Virus record (IMG/VR): IMGVR_UViG_3300042326_002433
Coordinates: 1 to 45,909 of that record
DNA from: a virus
Direction: 5' to 3' (one strand)
Length of the DNA: 45,909 nucleotides
The position numbers were made by a program, and so were the translations under genes. The notes under the pieces are model-generated. The model was not told the DNA's origin, did not search any database, and saw only the letters and a program-made list of their open reading frames with translations. Below are positions 15,043 to 22,338 of the stretch, piece after piece; positions within the stretch are counted from its first letter, which is position 1; every line of letters starts with the position of its first letter.

Positions 15043-15063
15043 ATTTTAGTTATCTAAATAAAG

Positions 15064-15093
15064 ACCACCGCTTTCGAGCGGTGGTTTTCTTTT
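15064..15093 (+). terminator. Rho-independent terminator after the capsid gene
   Basis: A 9-base perfect stem ACCACCGCT / AGCGGTGGT encloses a TTCG tetraloop and is followed by TTTCTTTT. It is the only textbook intrinsic terminator I see. It ends within one or two bases of the next GTGTAT box, so termination of the capsid unit and initiation of the next are packed together. Confidence 0.92.
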
Positions 15094-15099
15094 GTGTAT
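15094..15099 (+). promoter_or_regulatory. GTGTAT box abutting the capsid terminator (leaderless class)
   Basis: GTGTAT directly follows the terminator T-tract and ends 7 bases before ATG 15107. The intervening TTAAAAT has no ribosome site. Since nothing transcribed from upstream should pass the terminator efficiently, the downstream neck genes need a promoter here, which strengthens the case for the motif. Confidence 0.7.
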
Positions 15100-15106
15100 T
15101 TAAAAT

Positions 15107-15577
15107 ATGGCACTAGCATATACAAAAAATAACATAAGCCCAACCTCGAATGCAGCTTTTGTAGGTCATGGACCATTAAATCATCCCTCCCTTGCCGTTG
15201 GGCAGCAGGGAAGTTTTACTGAAACGCCAACTGGTTACAATTTCTCAAGAGCCGCAAAAAGAGAGCCTTTTTCTTTAGGTACTGGAATGGTTGTTCCTAC
15301 AACTGGACGTTTTATATTTGACAGCTCTTTATACGGCCAAAAAGGCCCATTCTATAAGTTACTAGTATTAAATCCTGGAAGTAACCGTATTTTTGTAGGC
15401 ATAAATACGCCTACTGGCTCTATGCAAATAAGCAAGGGTTTACCCATAGGAAGCGGAGAAAGTTACGAATTTGGTGGAGATGGTGCTGATGTAATTAGAA
15501 GTGCTTGGGCTATCACAGAGGACGCTACAGGAACTGTTCAAGCTTACGGCCAATACGATAATTTTGGTATACTATAA
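15107..15577 (+). CDS. Small beta-rich virion protein, 156 aa
   Basis: I do not recognise the family. The sequence is Gly/Ser/Pro/Asn-rich with beta-type alternation (FYKLLVLNPGSNRIFVGINT, GSGESYEFGGDGADVI) and very few Lys or Glu. That composition and its place between major capsid and neck genes suggest a second head decoration or capsid-associated protein. The segment NPGSNRIFVGI...SGESYEF looks like a small jelly-roll of the sort seen in tail or head appendage proteins. It is the first gene after a terminator and promoter. It ends at the A of the next ATG (TAATG). Confidence 0.5.
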   Translation: MALAYTKNNISPTSNAAFVGHGPLNHPSLAVGQQGSFTETPTGYNFSRAAKREPFSLGTGMVVPTTGRFIFDSSLYGQKGPFYKLLVLNPGSNRIFVGINTPTGSMQISKGLPIGSGESYEFGGDGADVIRSAWAITEDATGTVQAYGQYDNFGIL

Positions 15578-16098
15578 TGTCTACTTACTCTACATTAATA
15601 ACTGGATTAAGGTATTACATAGGAGATATAAGTACACCTTATTCTTACTCTGATTTTGACCTAAATCAATATATTGTTTTGGCTGCTCAGGCGGCAGTTT
15701 CAGAATTATCAGTTTTACCAACGACATATACTGTAGATTTAAATTCGCTAACTATAAACCCAGACCCAACTACAGATACTGCAAATAAAGGTTTATCAAA
15801 TTTATTCATACTTAAAGCGGCAGTTATATTATCTATGTCTGAAGCTAGAAAAGATGTAGCTAAATACGGCGTTAGGATAAAAGATGATTTGACCTCCTAT
15901 GATGGAACAGCCGCCCTAAAAGGTAGACAAGAATCATTAAAAACGTATATTGAAAATTACGAAAAAACTAAATGGGAATGGGAAAGAGGCAATAAATACG
16001 CAGGAAGGGCAATTCTTGGTCCTTACGAAAGTGCAGATTTGGGTTACACGACAACAAACTTTACTTATTATCCCGAATATGGTCCAGCTAGGAGATAA
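15577..16098 (+). CDS. Probable head-tail connector (adaptor), 173 aa
   Basis: This is a helical protein of the size expected for the gp6/gp15-like adaptor that docks under the portal. N-terminal LRYYIGDISTPYSYSDFDLN is followed by the helix QYIVLAAQAAVSELSVLP, a beta hairpin, and a second helix LFILKAAVILSMSEARKDVA, then an acidic and Trp-rich C-terminus (YEKTKWEWERG). The Tyr-Ser-Asp...Leu opening plus AAQAA helix is common in adaptor proteins. Function is inferred from fold pattern and position. It is coupled to the previous gene by TAATG. Confidence 0.55.
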   Translation: MSTYSTLITGLRYYIGDISTPYSYSDFDLNQYIVLAAQAAVSELSVLPTTYTVDLNSLTINPDPTTDTANKGLSNLFILKAAVILSMSEARKDVAKYGVRIKDDLTSYDGTAALKGRQESLKTYIENYEKTKWEWERGNKYAGRAILGPYESADLGYTTTNFTYYPEYGPARR

Positions 16099-16100
16099 AA

Positions 16101-16613
16101 TTGACTTACGTACCTGACAGCATAAAAGACTCTTGGAAGCAAATCTCTCAGGCTTTACTAGAGTCTGAGGGTGGTGTGGGGAGTAAATGCAAATTATTTT
16201 TTCAAAATGAAATAATTGCAAGCTCAGAAAAAGGCTTTCAAGATATTGTAAGCTCTAAGCCTAGATTTATGCCTAGTTATGGAGGTATTACCACACCTAA
16301 TTCTATGCCTGGTTACGAAGATTCTGCTTTTACCTCTGCAAGTGGTTTTTATCAAGGCGAAAAATTTAAAATTATATACGGAAAAATATACGGAAACCCT
16401 AAAGATTTTGATAACACCATATTTGCACAGGGTTCAGTAAATGTTTGGAAGTTAGTTTGTGATAAAAAATATATACCAGACATTATGCGTGCTTCTTATG
16501 CTGTTTTTTATGCCGACTCTGATAAAGAGTTTAAAACTAAATTATCAAAACCTCCAATTACTTATGGCCTAGGAGCTGATGTAAACGCAATGTCTTACTG
16601 GGCGGATTTTTAA
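16101..16613 (+). CDS. Probable neck/head-completion protein, 170 aa
   Basis: There is no recognised motif. The gene starts with TTG two bases after the adaptor stop, behind a GGAG ribosome site. The central part alternates beta strands (FKIIYGKIYGNPKDF) and a C-terminal segment YAVFYADSDKEFKTKLSKPP. Its position after an adaptor gene suggests a head-closure (stopper) or neck protein, but sequence alone does not show it. The stop overlaps the ATG of the following gene by one base. Confidence 0.45.
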   Translation: MTYVPDSIKDSWKQISQALLESEGGVGSKCKLFFQNEIIASSEKGFQDIVSSKPRFMPSYGGITTPNSMPGYEDSAFTSASGFYQGEKFKIIYGKIYGNPKDFDNTIFAQGSVNVWKLVCDKKYIPDIMRASYAVFYADSDKEFKTKLSKPPITYGLGADVNAMSYWADF

Positions 16614-17680
16614 TGGCTAGAGAAGCAAACATTAGAATTGATTTAGACATTAAAGCTGCAGCTAATGACAGCCTTATTAAAAATGCTGTAGGTGCTATTT
16701 TTGGATCAAAAGAAATAAAGCAAAGCATATTAACAAATGTTTGTAAACTTTGTTCTCCTAGAATGACCAAAGCTGCAAATAAATATATATCTCAATATGT
16801 TTTACCAAAAATAACAAAACATCCAAATATAGACTTTACTAGACCAGAAAACGTTGATTATAGAGGTGCTTTAGGTATACCAAAAAGATTTAATTACGCC
16901 AAACTACGAGCATATTTTAAAAAGGCTTACTTTATTAGAGTTACGGCCTGTGGATCTTCGGGTAGTTCAATATCGTTAATTGAATCAAAAATTAGAGACA
17001 TAGCCGAAAAGGCTTATCAACAAACTAGTTTTAGGACTGGTGGTAGGAAAAACGTAGGAAGAAGATTTTGGCTTGAGGAAGCAGACTTGGGAATAACTGA
17101 AGTCTCTTCTGCTTTTCAAGTTTTCCCTTTTCCAGGAGAAACCTTCGAAGATTTTTCATCTATAAATAAATACAGCCGCTCAGGTACTCATATAATGATA
17201 CAGGGAGGAAGTTATGACCCTAATGAATGGAGGCCTGCTCCAGAAGCAGAAAGTATAATAGAAAATACTTTTAAAAAGTACCTACCAAATATAGAAAAAG
17301 CCGCGATAAAAACAGTGCCTAGCTGCTTAAAGCAAGTTAAAAAAAATTTGCAGCTAGCATTAATAAGAGCACAAAGGTCACTACAAAACAGAGCAAAAAC
17401 AATAGGCGGATTAGGAGCTAGTGCAGGAGCAGACGTAAGTCAAGATTTTAAAGGCGCTAATCAAAACTATACTACTGGATTTGCTACAGAGCTTAGAGAA
17501 TTAGACGACGCCATATCTTCAGCAAGTATAGATCAACAAATAGCTAGAGTTGCTGCATTTACTGGCGTTGATCAAGGTGTCTTAAGATTGCAAGTAATTA
17601 AACAAGCTGGCGCACTTGGAATAAATCCTGAAAAATATCTAACTAATTTAGTTAAAACAGTTCTTGGCGAATCTACATAA
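16613..17680 (+). CDS. Uncharacterised neck/tail-completion region protein, 355 aa
   Basis: The first 60 residues are helical (DIKAAANDSLIKNAVGAIFG). A Trp/Phe-containing middle part follows (RRFWLEEADLGITEVSSAF, then FPFPGETFEDFSS), and the last 130 residues are helical with Lys/Gln-rich stretches (CLKQVKKNLQLALIRAQRSL). HK97 gp10-like tail-completion proteins also begin with such an amphipathic helical part, so that is a possible role. The length is larger than usual for that family. It is followed by a 43-base gap with an A-rich ribosome site (AAAAGGAA) before the next gene. Confidence 0.4.
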   Translation: MAREANIRIDLDIKAAANDSLIKNAVGAIFGSKEIKQSILTNVCKLCSPRMTKAANKYISQYVLPKITKHPNIDFTRPENVDYRGALGIPKRFNYAKLRAYFKKAYFIRVTACGSSGSSISLIESKIRDIAEKAYQQTSFRTGGRKNVGRRFWLEEADLGITEVSSAFQVFPFPGETFEDFSSINKYSRSGTHIMIQGGSYDPNEWRPAPEAESIIENTFKKYLPNIEKAAIKTVPSCLKQVKKNLQLALIRAQRSLQNRAKTIGGLGASAGADVSQDFKGANQNYTTGFATELRELDDAISSASIDQQIARVAAFTGVDQGVLRLQVIKQAGALGINPEKYLTNLVKTVLGEST

Positions 17681-17681
17681 A

Positions 17682-17687
17682 GCGTAT
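17682..17687 (+). promoter_or_regulatory. GCGTAT, variant of the GTGTAT box (weak)
   Basis: GCGTAT lies in the 43-base gap before the 17724 gene, one base after the preceding stop codon, with 36 bases to the ATG. The mismatch and the out-of-class distance make it doubtful. It is listed because other inter-operon gaps nearly all contain the motif. Confidence 0.2.
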
Positions 17688-17723
17688 TATATTTGTAATT
17701 AGACTAAAAAAAGGAATTTTGGT

Positions 17724-18659
17724 ATGGGTATTTTTAGAGATATTTCTTATTTCGGACAATTAACTCCAAGAACAATAATTAGAGAAAATATAATAAATAA
17801 AATTTCTCAATCTCTTATTGACGCTGGTGGATATTATAACTTCACTACTGGAATAGTTGGATATGACGGTTACTCTTTAGCTCAATTAAGACCTGCATAT
17901 AGACAAGAATTTAGTAATTTCAGATTTTGGGCAGGAAACAGTTCAAATTGGGTTTGGGAGAGTCAAAATCCAACTTATACTGGAGGTGAAGCTCCGATAA
18001 ATGTTAGTGGAATTTGGATATCTGGATTGTTTTATGCAGAGAATAACGGTGGAGTTTATGATCATTATATAGACTATGCAAGAGGAGGTGTAGTTTTTAC
18101 AAATCCTATGCCTTCTGGTCTTAATGTATTTTGTAATCATTCTGAAAGAGTAGGCTTTGTATATTCTTCGATAGGTCCCGAATATAAAAGAATATTTAAT
18201 GCTCATTTAAGAAATTGGAAAACAACGCCTCCAGGTTCTGGATATGATGAAATGTCTAGTGAATTAAAAGCTTATTTACCCGCAATTTTTGTAGACATAC
18301 GTCGAGATGGTGGAGATCCGTATGAATTAGGATCTTCTGTAAGATTAGATAATTTTTCTGTAAGTTTTGATATTATTTCTGAAGATGTAATATTATATGA
18401 CTTTTTAGTAGATTCTTGTCTTTCCTTGCAAAATCAAACTATTATTGGTTATGATTCTACACAAATAAGAAACTCTGGTTTTTATCCATTAGACTATAAA
18501 GGAAGAAAAAACCCAAGTGGACTTTCTTTATCTGATAGATCTAGCAATTATTTTTGGAAAAACTTAAAATTTAAAGAGGATGCATCGGAAATAGAATCCT
18601 TTATAGCACTGCCTCTAATTAGAGGAGGGGTGGTAATGGATTTAGAAGTAATAATATGA
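17724..18659 (+). CDS. Uncharacterised virion protein of the neck/tail region, 311 aa
   Basis: This is an aromatic-rich, Gly/Ser/Asn-rich beta protein (RFWAGNSSNWVWESQNPTY; VVFTNPMPSGLNVFCNHSER). The C-terminal end, FIALPLIRGGVVMDLEVII, is a hydrophobic strand pair. It precedes the probable tail tube gene, so a tail terminator or tail-associated role is likely by synteny only. No catalytic motif is visible. It has an AAAAGGAA ribosome site. It could alternatively be a head fibre component. Confidence 0.4.
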   Translation: MGIFRDISYFGQLTPRTIIRENIINKISQSLIDAGGYYNFTTGIVGYDGYSLAQLRPAYRQEFSNFRFWAGNSSNWVWESQNPTYTGGEAPINVSGIWISGLFYAENNGGVYDHYIDYARGGVVFTNPMPSGLNVFCNHSERVGFVYSSIGPEYKRIFNAHLRNWKTTPPGSGYDEMSSELKAYLPAIFVDIRRDGGDPYELGSSVRLDNFSVSFDIISEDVILYDFLVDSCLSLQNQTIIGYDSTQIRNSGFYPLDYKGRKNPSGLSLSDRSSNYFWKNLKFKEDASEIESFIALPLIRGGVVMDLEVII

Positions 18660-18662
18660 ATT

Positions 18663-18668
18663 GTGTAT
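18663..18668 (+). promoter_or_regulatory. GTGTAT box before the tail tube gene (leadered class)
   Basis: GTGTAT lies four bases after the previous stop codon and ends 21 bases before ATG 18690. An AGG-containing ribosome site (GATTAGG) sits between. Confidence 0.6.
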
Positions 18669-18689
18669 TTAATCTAAGAAGATTAGGCC

Positions 18690-19796
18690 ATGTCAACTAG
18701 AATAAATACAAATAATAGGCTTTTTTATGCAGTTGCTGCTGTAGGTTTTGCGTCTACTGGTGTCACTGGAGCAAACTTCAGAACAGCCTCAGGCGTTCAA
18801 AGCGTTGGTATAGACACAAACTTTAATATTGATAGAGTTTTCCAGTTAGGTCAGTTAGATATCTATCAAAATATTGAAAATATACCAAACGTAGAAGTTA
18901 CAGTAGAAAAAGTTTTAGACGGCACTGCTTTATTACAACACCTCGCAACTCCTTTGACTGGACAAGGTCCAGAATTGATTAGCAGATACTCTAATCAAAG
19001 ATGCGATGTTGCTGTAAACTTTTATCAAGACAATTTGTCGGCCGCTAGCGGTACTGGAACAATGTTAAACCAGTGCTTCATGAGTGGTATGTATCTTAGC
19101 GCTATCAATTTTAATTTGCCTACAGACGGAAATTTTACAGAATCAGTAACCTTAGTAGGCAATAGTAAGAACTGGAGAAATGCGGCTTCTTCTATTCCTT
19201 TCATGCCTAACATGAGTGCTAGCTCGGCTCCTCCAACTGGAGCTGTAGTAAGAAGACAGCATTTAATATTTGGATATAACTCAGACTCATCTTCATCTGA
19301 ATTGTCTTATTTACCAAAACATATTCCAGGTATAGATTCTACTGGATACAACAGAGAATGGCACAGCACTCTAGGAAGTTACTACGCTGGATATGGTGCG
19401 CACATTTCAAACATCCAGATTTCAACTGACTTAGGAAGAACAGAACTTTTCGAGTTAGGTAGAAGAGGCCCATATCATAGATATATCGACTTCCCTGTTG
19501 AAGTTACTTGTTCAATTGAAATAACTGACACCGAAGGCGACGCTATAGTAGCACAAGAAAATGCTGACAATACTACTAATCAAAGAATATTCCTAGTCAT
19601 ACAAGACGGCACAAGGATAGATTTAGGATCTTCTAACAAATTGGTTTCTGTAAGCTCTTCTGGTGGAGACACTGGCGGTGGAAATAGAACTGTGACTTAT
19701 AACTACAGTAACTTCAATAAACTTACTGTTACTAGAATTCCTTCTAGCTTAGACCCTGCTGGAGCTGTAGATAATGAATCGTTCTCGTTTACTTAA
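18690..19796 (+). CDS. Probable major tail tube protein, 368 aa
   Basis: This is a Thr/Ser/Asn/Gly-rich beta protein with patterns expected of tail tube subunits: VGIDTNFNIDRVFQLGQLDI, then NVEVTVEKVLDGTALLQHL, MSGMYLSAINFNLPTDGNF, and FPVEVTCSIEITDTEGDAIV. Tube proteins pair such strands into rings. Its own promoter, high-expression type codon use and position four genes before the tape measure all agree. The C-terminal 60 residues (SGGDTGGGNRTVTYNYSNFN) could be an added surface domain. A tail sheath is not seen next to it. Confidence 0.65.
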   Translation: MSTRINTNNRLFYAVAAVGFASTGVTGANFRTASGVQSVGIDTNFNIDRVFQLGQLDIYQNIENIPNVEVTVEKVLDGTALLQHLATPLTGQGPELISRYSNQRCDVAVNFYQDNLSAASGTGTMLNQCFMSGMYLSAINFNLPTDGNFTESVTLVGNSKNWRNAASSIPFMPNMSASSAPPTGAVVRRQHLIFGYNSDSSSSELSYLPKHIPGIDSTGYNREWHSTLGSYYAGYGAHISNIQISTDLGRTELFELGRRGPYHRYIDFPVEVTCSIEITDTEGDAIVAQENADNTTNQRIFLVIQDGTRIDLGSSNKLVSVSSSGGDTGGGNRTVTYNYSNFNKLTVTRIPSSLDPAGAVDNESFSFT

Positions 19797-19827
19797 TAAT
19801 TAATTAGGTTATAGAGCAATAATAGAT

Positions 19828-20283
19828 ATGAAACTTTATTCAGTTATAATATTTTTATTGATCATTGGATGTGTAAATAAAAATTACAAAAAACAAGAAG
19901 ATTTAGTAGCCGTGGAATCTAACGTATCTACCGTCTCATCGGAAGATATAATTCACGAACAAGGTTTTTCAGAAGATTTAAAAGCTTCAACCGCTAAAGA
20001 TAATGATCATAAAAATGAAGATTTAGTGACTGCTGATTTAGAATTGTTTACATCTGAAAACGAAAGACCTAAGCCTGAGCCTCAAAAAAATATTCAAGAT
20101 GTAAAAAACACTAAAAAAATAGAAGAAAACAACCTACAATTAAATAAGGAGAAAAAAATGGAATTATTATTAAGCTCTACTCTCGGAACAATCTTTTACA
20201 GTATAGTACTTTTTGCTGCTGGCGCTTTAATTGGCGCTCCTCTTTGGTCATGGGTTTCAAAGAAGTTCCCATGGAATAAGTAA
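19828..20283 (+). CDS. Lipoprotein with C-terminal TM: unimolecular spanin candidate, 151 aa
   Basis: A lipoprotein signal with lipobox LIIGC (Cys15) is followed by about 95 polar, Glu/Lys/Asp-rich residues, a hydrophobic segment at about 113-138 (LLLSSTLGTIFYSIVLFAAG and GALIGAPLW) and a short basic end (SKKFPWNK). An outer-membrane lipid anchor plus an inner-membrane C-terminal helix joined by a polar periplasmic linker is the architecture of u-spanins such as T1 gp11, which fuse the two membranes in the last lysis step. The length is similar. It is located between tail tube and chaperone genes. An internal start gives a second product. Confidence 0.6.
   Translation: MKLYSVIIFLLIIGCVNKNYKKQEDLVAVESNVSTVSSEDIIHEQGFSEDLKASTAKDNDHKNEDLVTADLELFTSENERPKPEPQKNIQDVKNTKKIEENNLQLNKEKKMELLLSSTLGTIFYSIVLFAAGALIGAPLWSWVSKKFPWNK
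20158..20283 (+). CDS. Nested 41-residue membrane peptide from internal start
   Basis: The in-frame Met at 20158 is preceded by AAGGAG with a six-base spacer, one of the best ribosome sites in the window, whereas the full-length start at 19828 has none that is obvious. The product is almost only the C-terminal hydrophobic segment plus a KKFPWNK tail, starting MELLLSSTLG. Small membrane peptides of this type can act as holins or as regulators of a full-length partner. The ribosome site is seen directly. Expression and function are inferred. Confidence 0.5.
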   Translation: MELLLSSTLGTIFYSIVLFAAGALIGAPLWSWVSKKFPWNK

Positions 20284-21353
20284 TGAATCAAACAACAAAG
20301 GAAGCCAAGCTTCGCCAGATAATATCTGGCTTTTTTGTTATTAAATATAAAAATAAATTATATAAATATTATGAACCAACTAATGCTGTCATGGCAGATT
20401 TGCCAATATATCTATTTGGAATTGAAGAACAGCTTATTAAAGATGGTTTCATATCTGATGAAGAGTGTAAAAAGATATTGATTGTTCAAAATTTATGGTC
20501 TGAAGAAAAAGAGCAAGAACTTCAAACATGTCATAAAGATATAAATAAATTACATGCAGAAAAACCACAGTATAAATACCAAGAAAAAGCTATAAAATCT
20601 ATAGATTTAGCTATTTCAAAATTAGAGGAAAGGATTCAAGAACTCTCTTCTATAAGAAATTCCATGTTTTCGCAGACTCTAGAGTATCAAAAAATAAACA
20701 GAACAAATCAACTACTATTGTTTTTATCTCTCAACAATATTGATGAGTCTAAATATTGGTCTGATTTTGAATCTTTTGAAAACGATACACCATCTAATGA
20801 GATTGAGGAGCTTTTAAAGTTAACCATAAATACCACTAGATGTAGTGAAAAAGAAATAAGAGAAATCGCTAGAACAGAGCCTTGGAGGACTATGTGGAAA
20901 ACTTCATCAAAAACAGGAATGTCTTTGTTTAAAAGTTGCTCTAGTGACTTGACAAAAAGTCAGTATGAACTTTGTTACTGGTCTAACGTATACGATTCTG
21001 TTTATGAAAGTTCTGATTTTCCTGGTCATGATGTTGTTGACGATGATGAAAGGTTAGACCTTTGGTTTATAGACCAAGCTAATAAGCATAGAAGCAACAA
21101 TGATTCAACACAGATAGCACAAAATAAGAAAATTTTAGGAGCAAAAGAAGTTTTTATTAAAGTTGATACTCCTGACGACGCTAAAAAAGTGTATTCAGAA
21201 ATGAATACTAAGGACTCGCGAAAAATTATAAAGGACAGATTAGACTCTATTGACAAACACGGAAATCTTAATGAGGACAAGCTGCCTGATGTGCAGACTA
21301 ATTTAAGGATGGAGATCAACAGAATGTCTGTTGAAAAGAATAATGGAAGATAA
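20283..21353 (+). CDS. Probable tail assembly chaperone-type protein, 356 aa
   Basis: The gene sits between tail tube and tape measure, where chaperones are encoded. The N-terminal 40 residues look like a small beta/alpha domain (FFVIKYKNKLYKYYEPT), residues about 85-150 form a coiled coil, and the C-terminal half has EKEIREIARTEPWRTMWKTS, YELCYWSNVYDSVYES, and VVDDDERLDLWF. The IAR..PWR..W, WS..YD.VYES and DDD.LD.W pattern is one I recognise from tail-assembly genes of large phages. I see no -1 slippery sequence at its 3' end. The ATG of the next gene lies 11 bases before its stop. Confidence 0.5.
   Translation: MNQTTKEAKLRQIISGFFVIKYKNKLYKYYEPTNAVMADLPIYLFGIEEQLIKDGFISDEECKKILIVQNLWSEEKEQELQTCHKDINKLHAEKPQYKYQEKAIKSIDLAISKLEERIQELSSIRNSMFSQTLEYQKINRTNQLLLFLSLNNIDESKYWSDFESFENDTPSNEIEELLKLTINTTRCSEKEIREIARTEPWRTMWKTSSKTGMSLFKSCSSDLTKSQYELCYWSNVYDSVYESSDFPGHDVVDDDERLDLWFIDQANKHRSNNDSTQIAQNKKILGAKEVFIKVDTPDDAKKVYSEMNTKDSRKIIKDRLDSIDKHGNLNEDKLPDVQTNLRMEINRMSVEKNNGR
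21189..21194 (+). promoter_or_regulatory. Internal GTGTAT box of uncertain role
   Basis: GTGTAT occurs within the 20283-21353 gene, ending 6 bases before an in-frame ATG at 21201 that would give a 50-residue C-terminal fragment. The spacing is one base shorter than the leaderless class. It could be a true promoter for that fragment or for the two downstream genes, or chance. Confidence 0.25.
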
Positions 21354-21654
21354 TAAAACATATTTATATATCAATAATTGCGGGATGGACGAATCTGCTA
21401 AAAAAGTTTTAGAAAATATTCTATCCTCAAATTTTAAGACAGTTTTTGTTGGTGCTGTACATAAGATTGAATTAGAATTTGGTAGTCTTTGGGGAGAGTC
21501 TGAAAAATTAGATGAAGAAAATATGACTTCTGAACAAAGATTTTGGTATGAAAAATTCTTAAAGTTAAGAAGTGAAATATTTGATCAAGGAAATAGAGAA
21601 AGAAAAAAAGCAATTTCTATGCTTAAAAATTTTAACGTACAGGTAAAATCATGA
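21343..21654 (+). CDS. Small uncharacterised protein before the tape measure, 103 aa
   Basis: This is an acidic-to-neutral mixed protein with KTYLYINNCGMDESAKKVLE at the start and a charged helical second half (WYEKFLKLRSEIFDQGNRE). It may be a second tail assembly chaperone, by position. The frame is also open from a TTG at 21331, but the ATG at 21343 is preferred. It overlaps the end of the upstream gene by 11 bases in the +1 frame and shares four bases with the next start (ATGA). No family was recognised. Confidence 0.45.
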   Translation: MEDNKTYLYINNCGMDESAKKVLENILSSNFKTVFVGAVHKIELEFGSLWGESEKLDEENMTSEQRFWYEKFLKLRSEIFDQGNRERKKAISMLKNFNVQVKS

Positions 21655-22307
21655 ACGAAGAAACAAAATTTGTATTTGAAGACAAAAATTATAAGATTAT
21701 AAGACCCACCAACAAAATTAGAAAAGAAAGCGATTCAATTTACGCCAAAGCGTATAGAAAAGCTATAGCTGATGGCTTATTTCTTGAGGCTGAAATAGAT
21801 AATATAATTAAAGCTAGAGGAATTAAAGCCTTTAATGATTCTGAAAAGTCAAATTTAGAGAAATTGATCAGTTCTATTGAGTTAAAATTTACCTCCAATT
21901 CATTTTCTACTATCGATGAAGGAATGGAGCAGTACGAAAAAATAGTAAAGCTTCGAAAAGATATAGAGGAATTAGATAAGGCAAAAAGAGAACTTTCTTC
22001 ACAGTCAGCGTCTCTATACGCTGAAAATGAACGTTTCAATTTTTTAGTGTTTTCTTGCTCTAGAGAGGAAGATGATTCTTTAATTTGGGATGATTTTGAA
22101 GACTATAAAGAAGATACTTCTGAGTTGGCTATTAAATTTTCTTCTGAAATGTTAAGTGTTGTTTATGATGGAGCGAAGAATCTCATGGAAGAGATAAATA
22201 GGGTCAGACCAGAAAATATATGGCTTGAAAAATCTAATCAAACAAATAAAGAGCCTAATTCTGAACCAAAGAGGGTCAAAAAGAAAAGCAAAGAAAATAA
22301 AAGTTAA
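21651..22307 (+). CDS. Helical protein before the tape measure, 218 aa
   Basis: The N-terminus (FVFEDKNYKIIRPTNKIRKE) and a helical charged middle (ADGLFLEAEIDNIIKARGIK, then a coiled coil IVKLRKDIEELDKAKRELSS) are followed by the polar tail GVxx-type KPKRVKKKSKENKS-like Lys-rich end. The combination of a short beta start with RPTNK...AYRKA..DGLFLEAE..... is similar to proteins in the same place in other large phages, probably tail assembly chaperones or tape-measure-binding proteins. It has a CAGGT ribosome site and an ATGA overlap with the previous gene. No catalytic motif was seen. Confidence 0.45.
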   Translation: MNEETKFVFEDKNYKIIRPTNKIRKESDSIYAKAYRKAIADGLFLEAEIDNIIKARGIKAFNDSEKSNLEKLISSIELKFTSNSFSTIDEGMEQYEKIVKLRKDIEELDKAKRELSSQSASLYAENERFNFLVFSCSREEDDSLIWDDFEDYKEDTSELAIKFSSEMLSVVYDGAKNLMEEINRVRPENIWLEKSNQTNKEPNSEPKRVKKKSKENKS

Positions 22308-22309
22308 TA

Positions 22310-22315
22310 GTGTAT
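22310..22315 (+). promoter_or_regulatory. GTGTAT box before the tape measure gene (leadered class)
   Basis: GTGTAT begins in the bases just after the previous stop and ends 23 bases before the TTG start at 22339. GGAG and AGGA sequences lie in between as ribosome sites. Confidence 0.6.
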
Positions 22316-22338
22316 TTTAAGCAGGAGCTTAGGATACA

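Noticed and set aside
20785-20790. GTGTAT on the minus strand inside a plus-strand gene
   Set aside because: It is antisense with no minus-strand gene downstream at class spacing, so chance is the simplest explanation.
21331-21353. Programmed frameshift joining the two chaperone-type genes
   Set aside because: The downstream frame is +1 relative to the upstream one and no X XXY YYZ slippery heptamer is visible at the overlap; a separate ATG exists.
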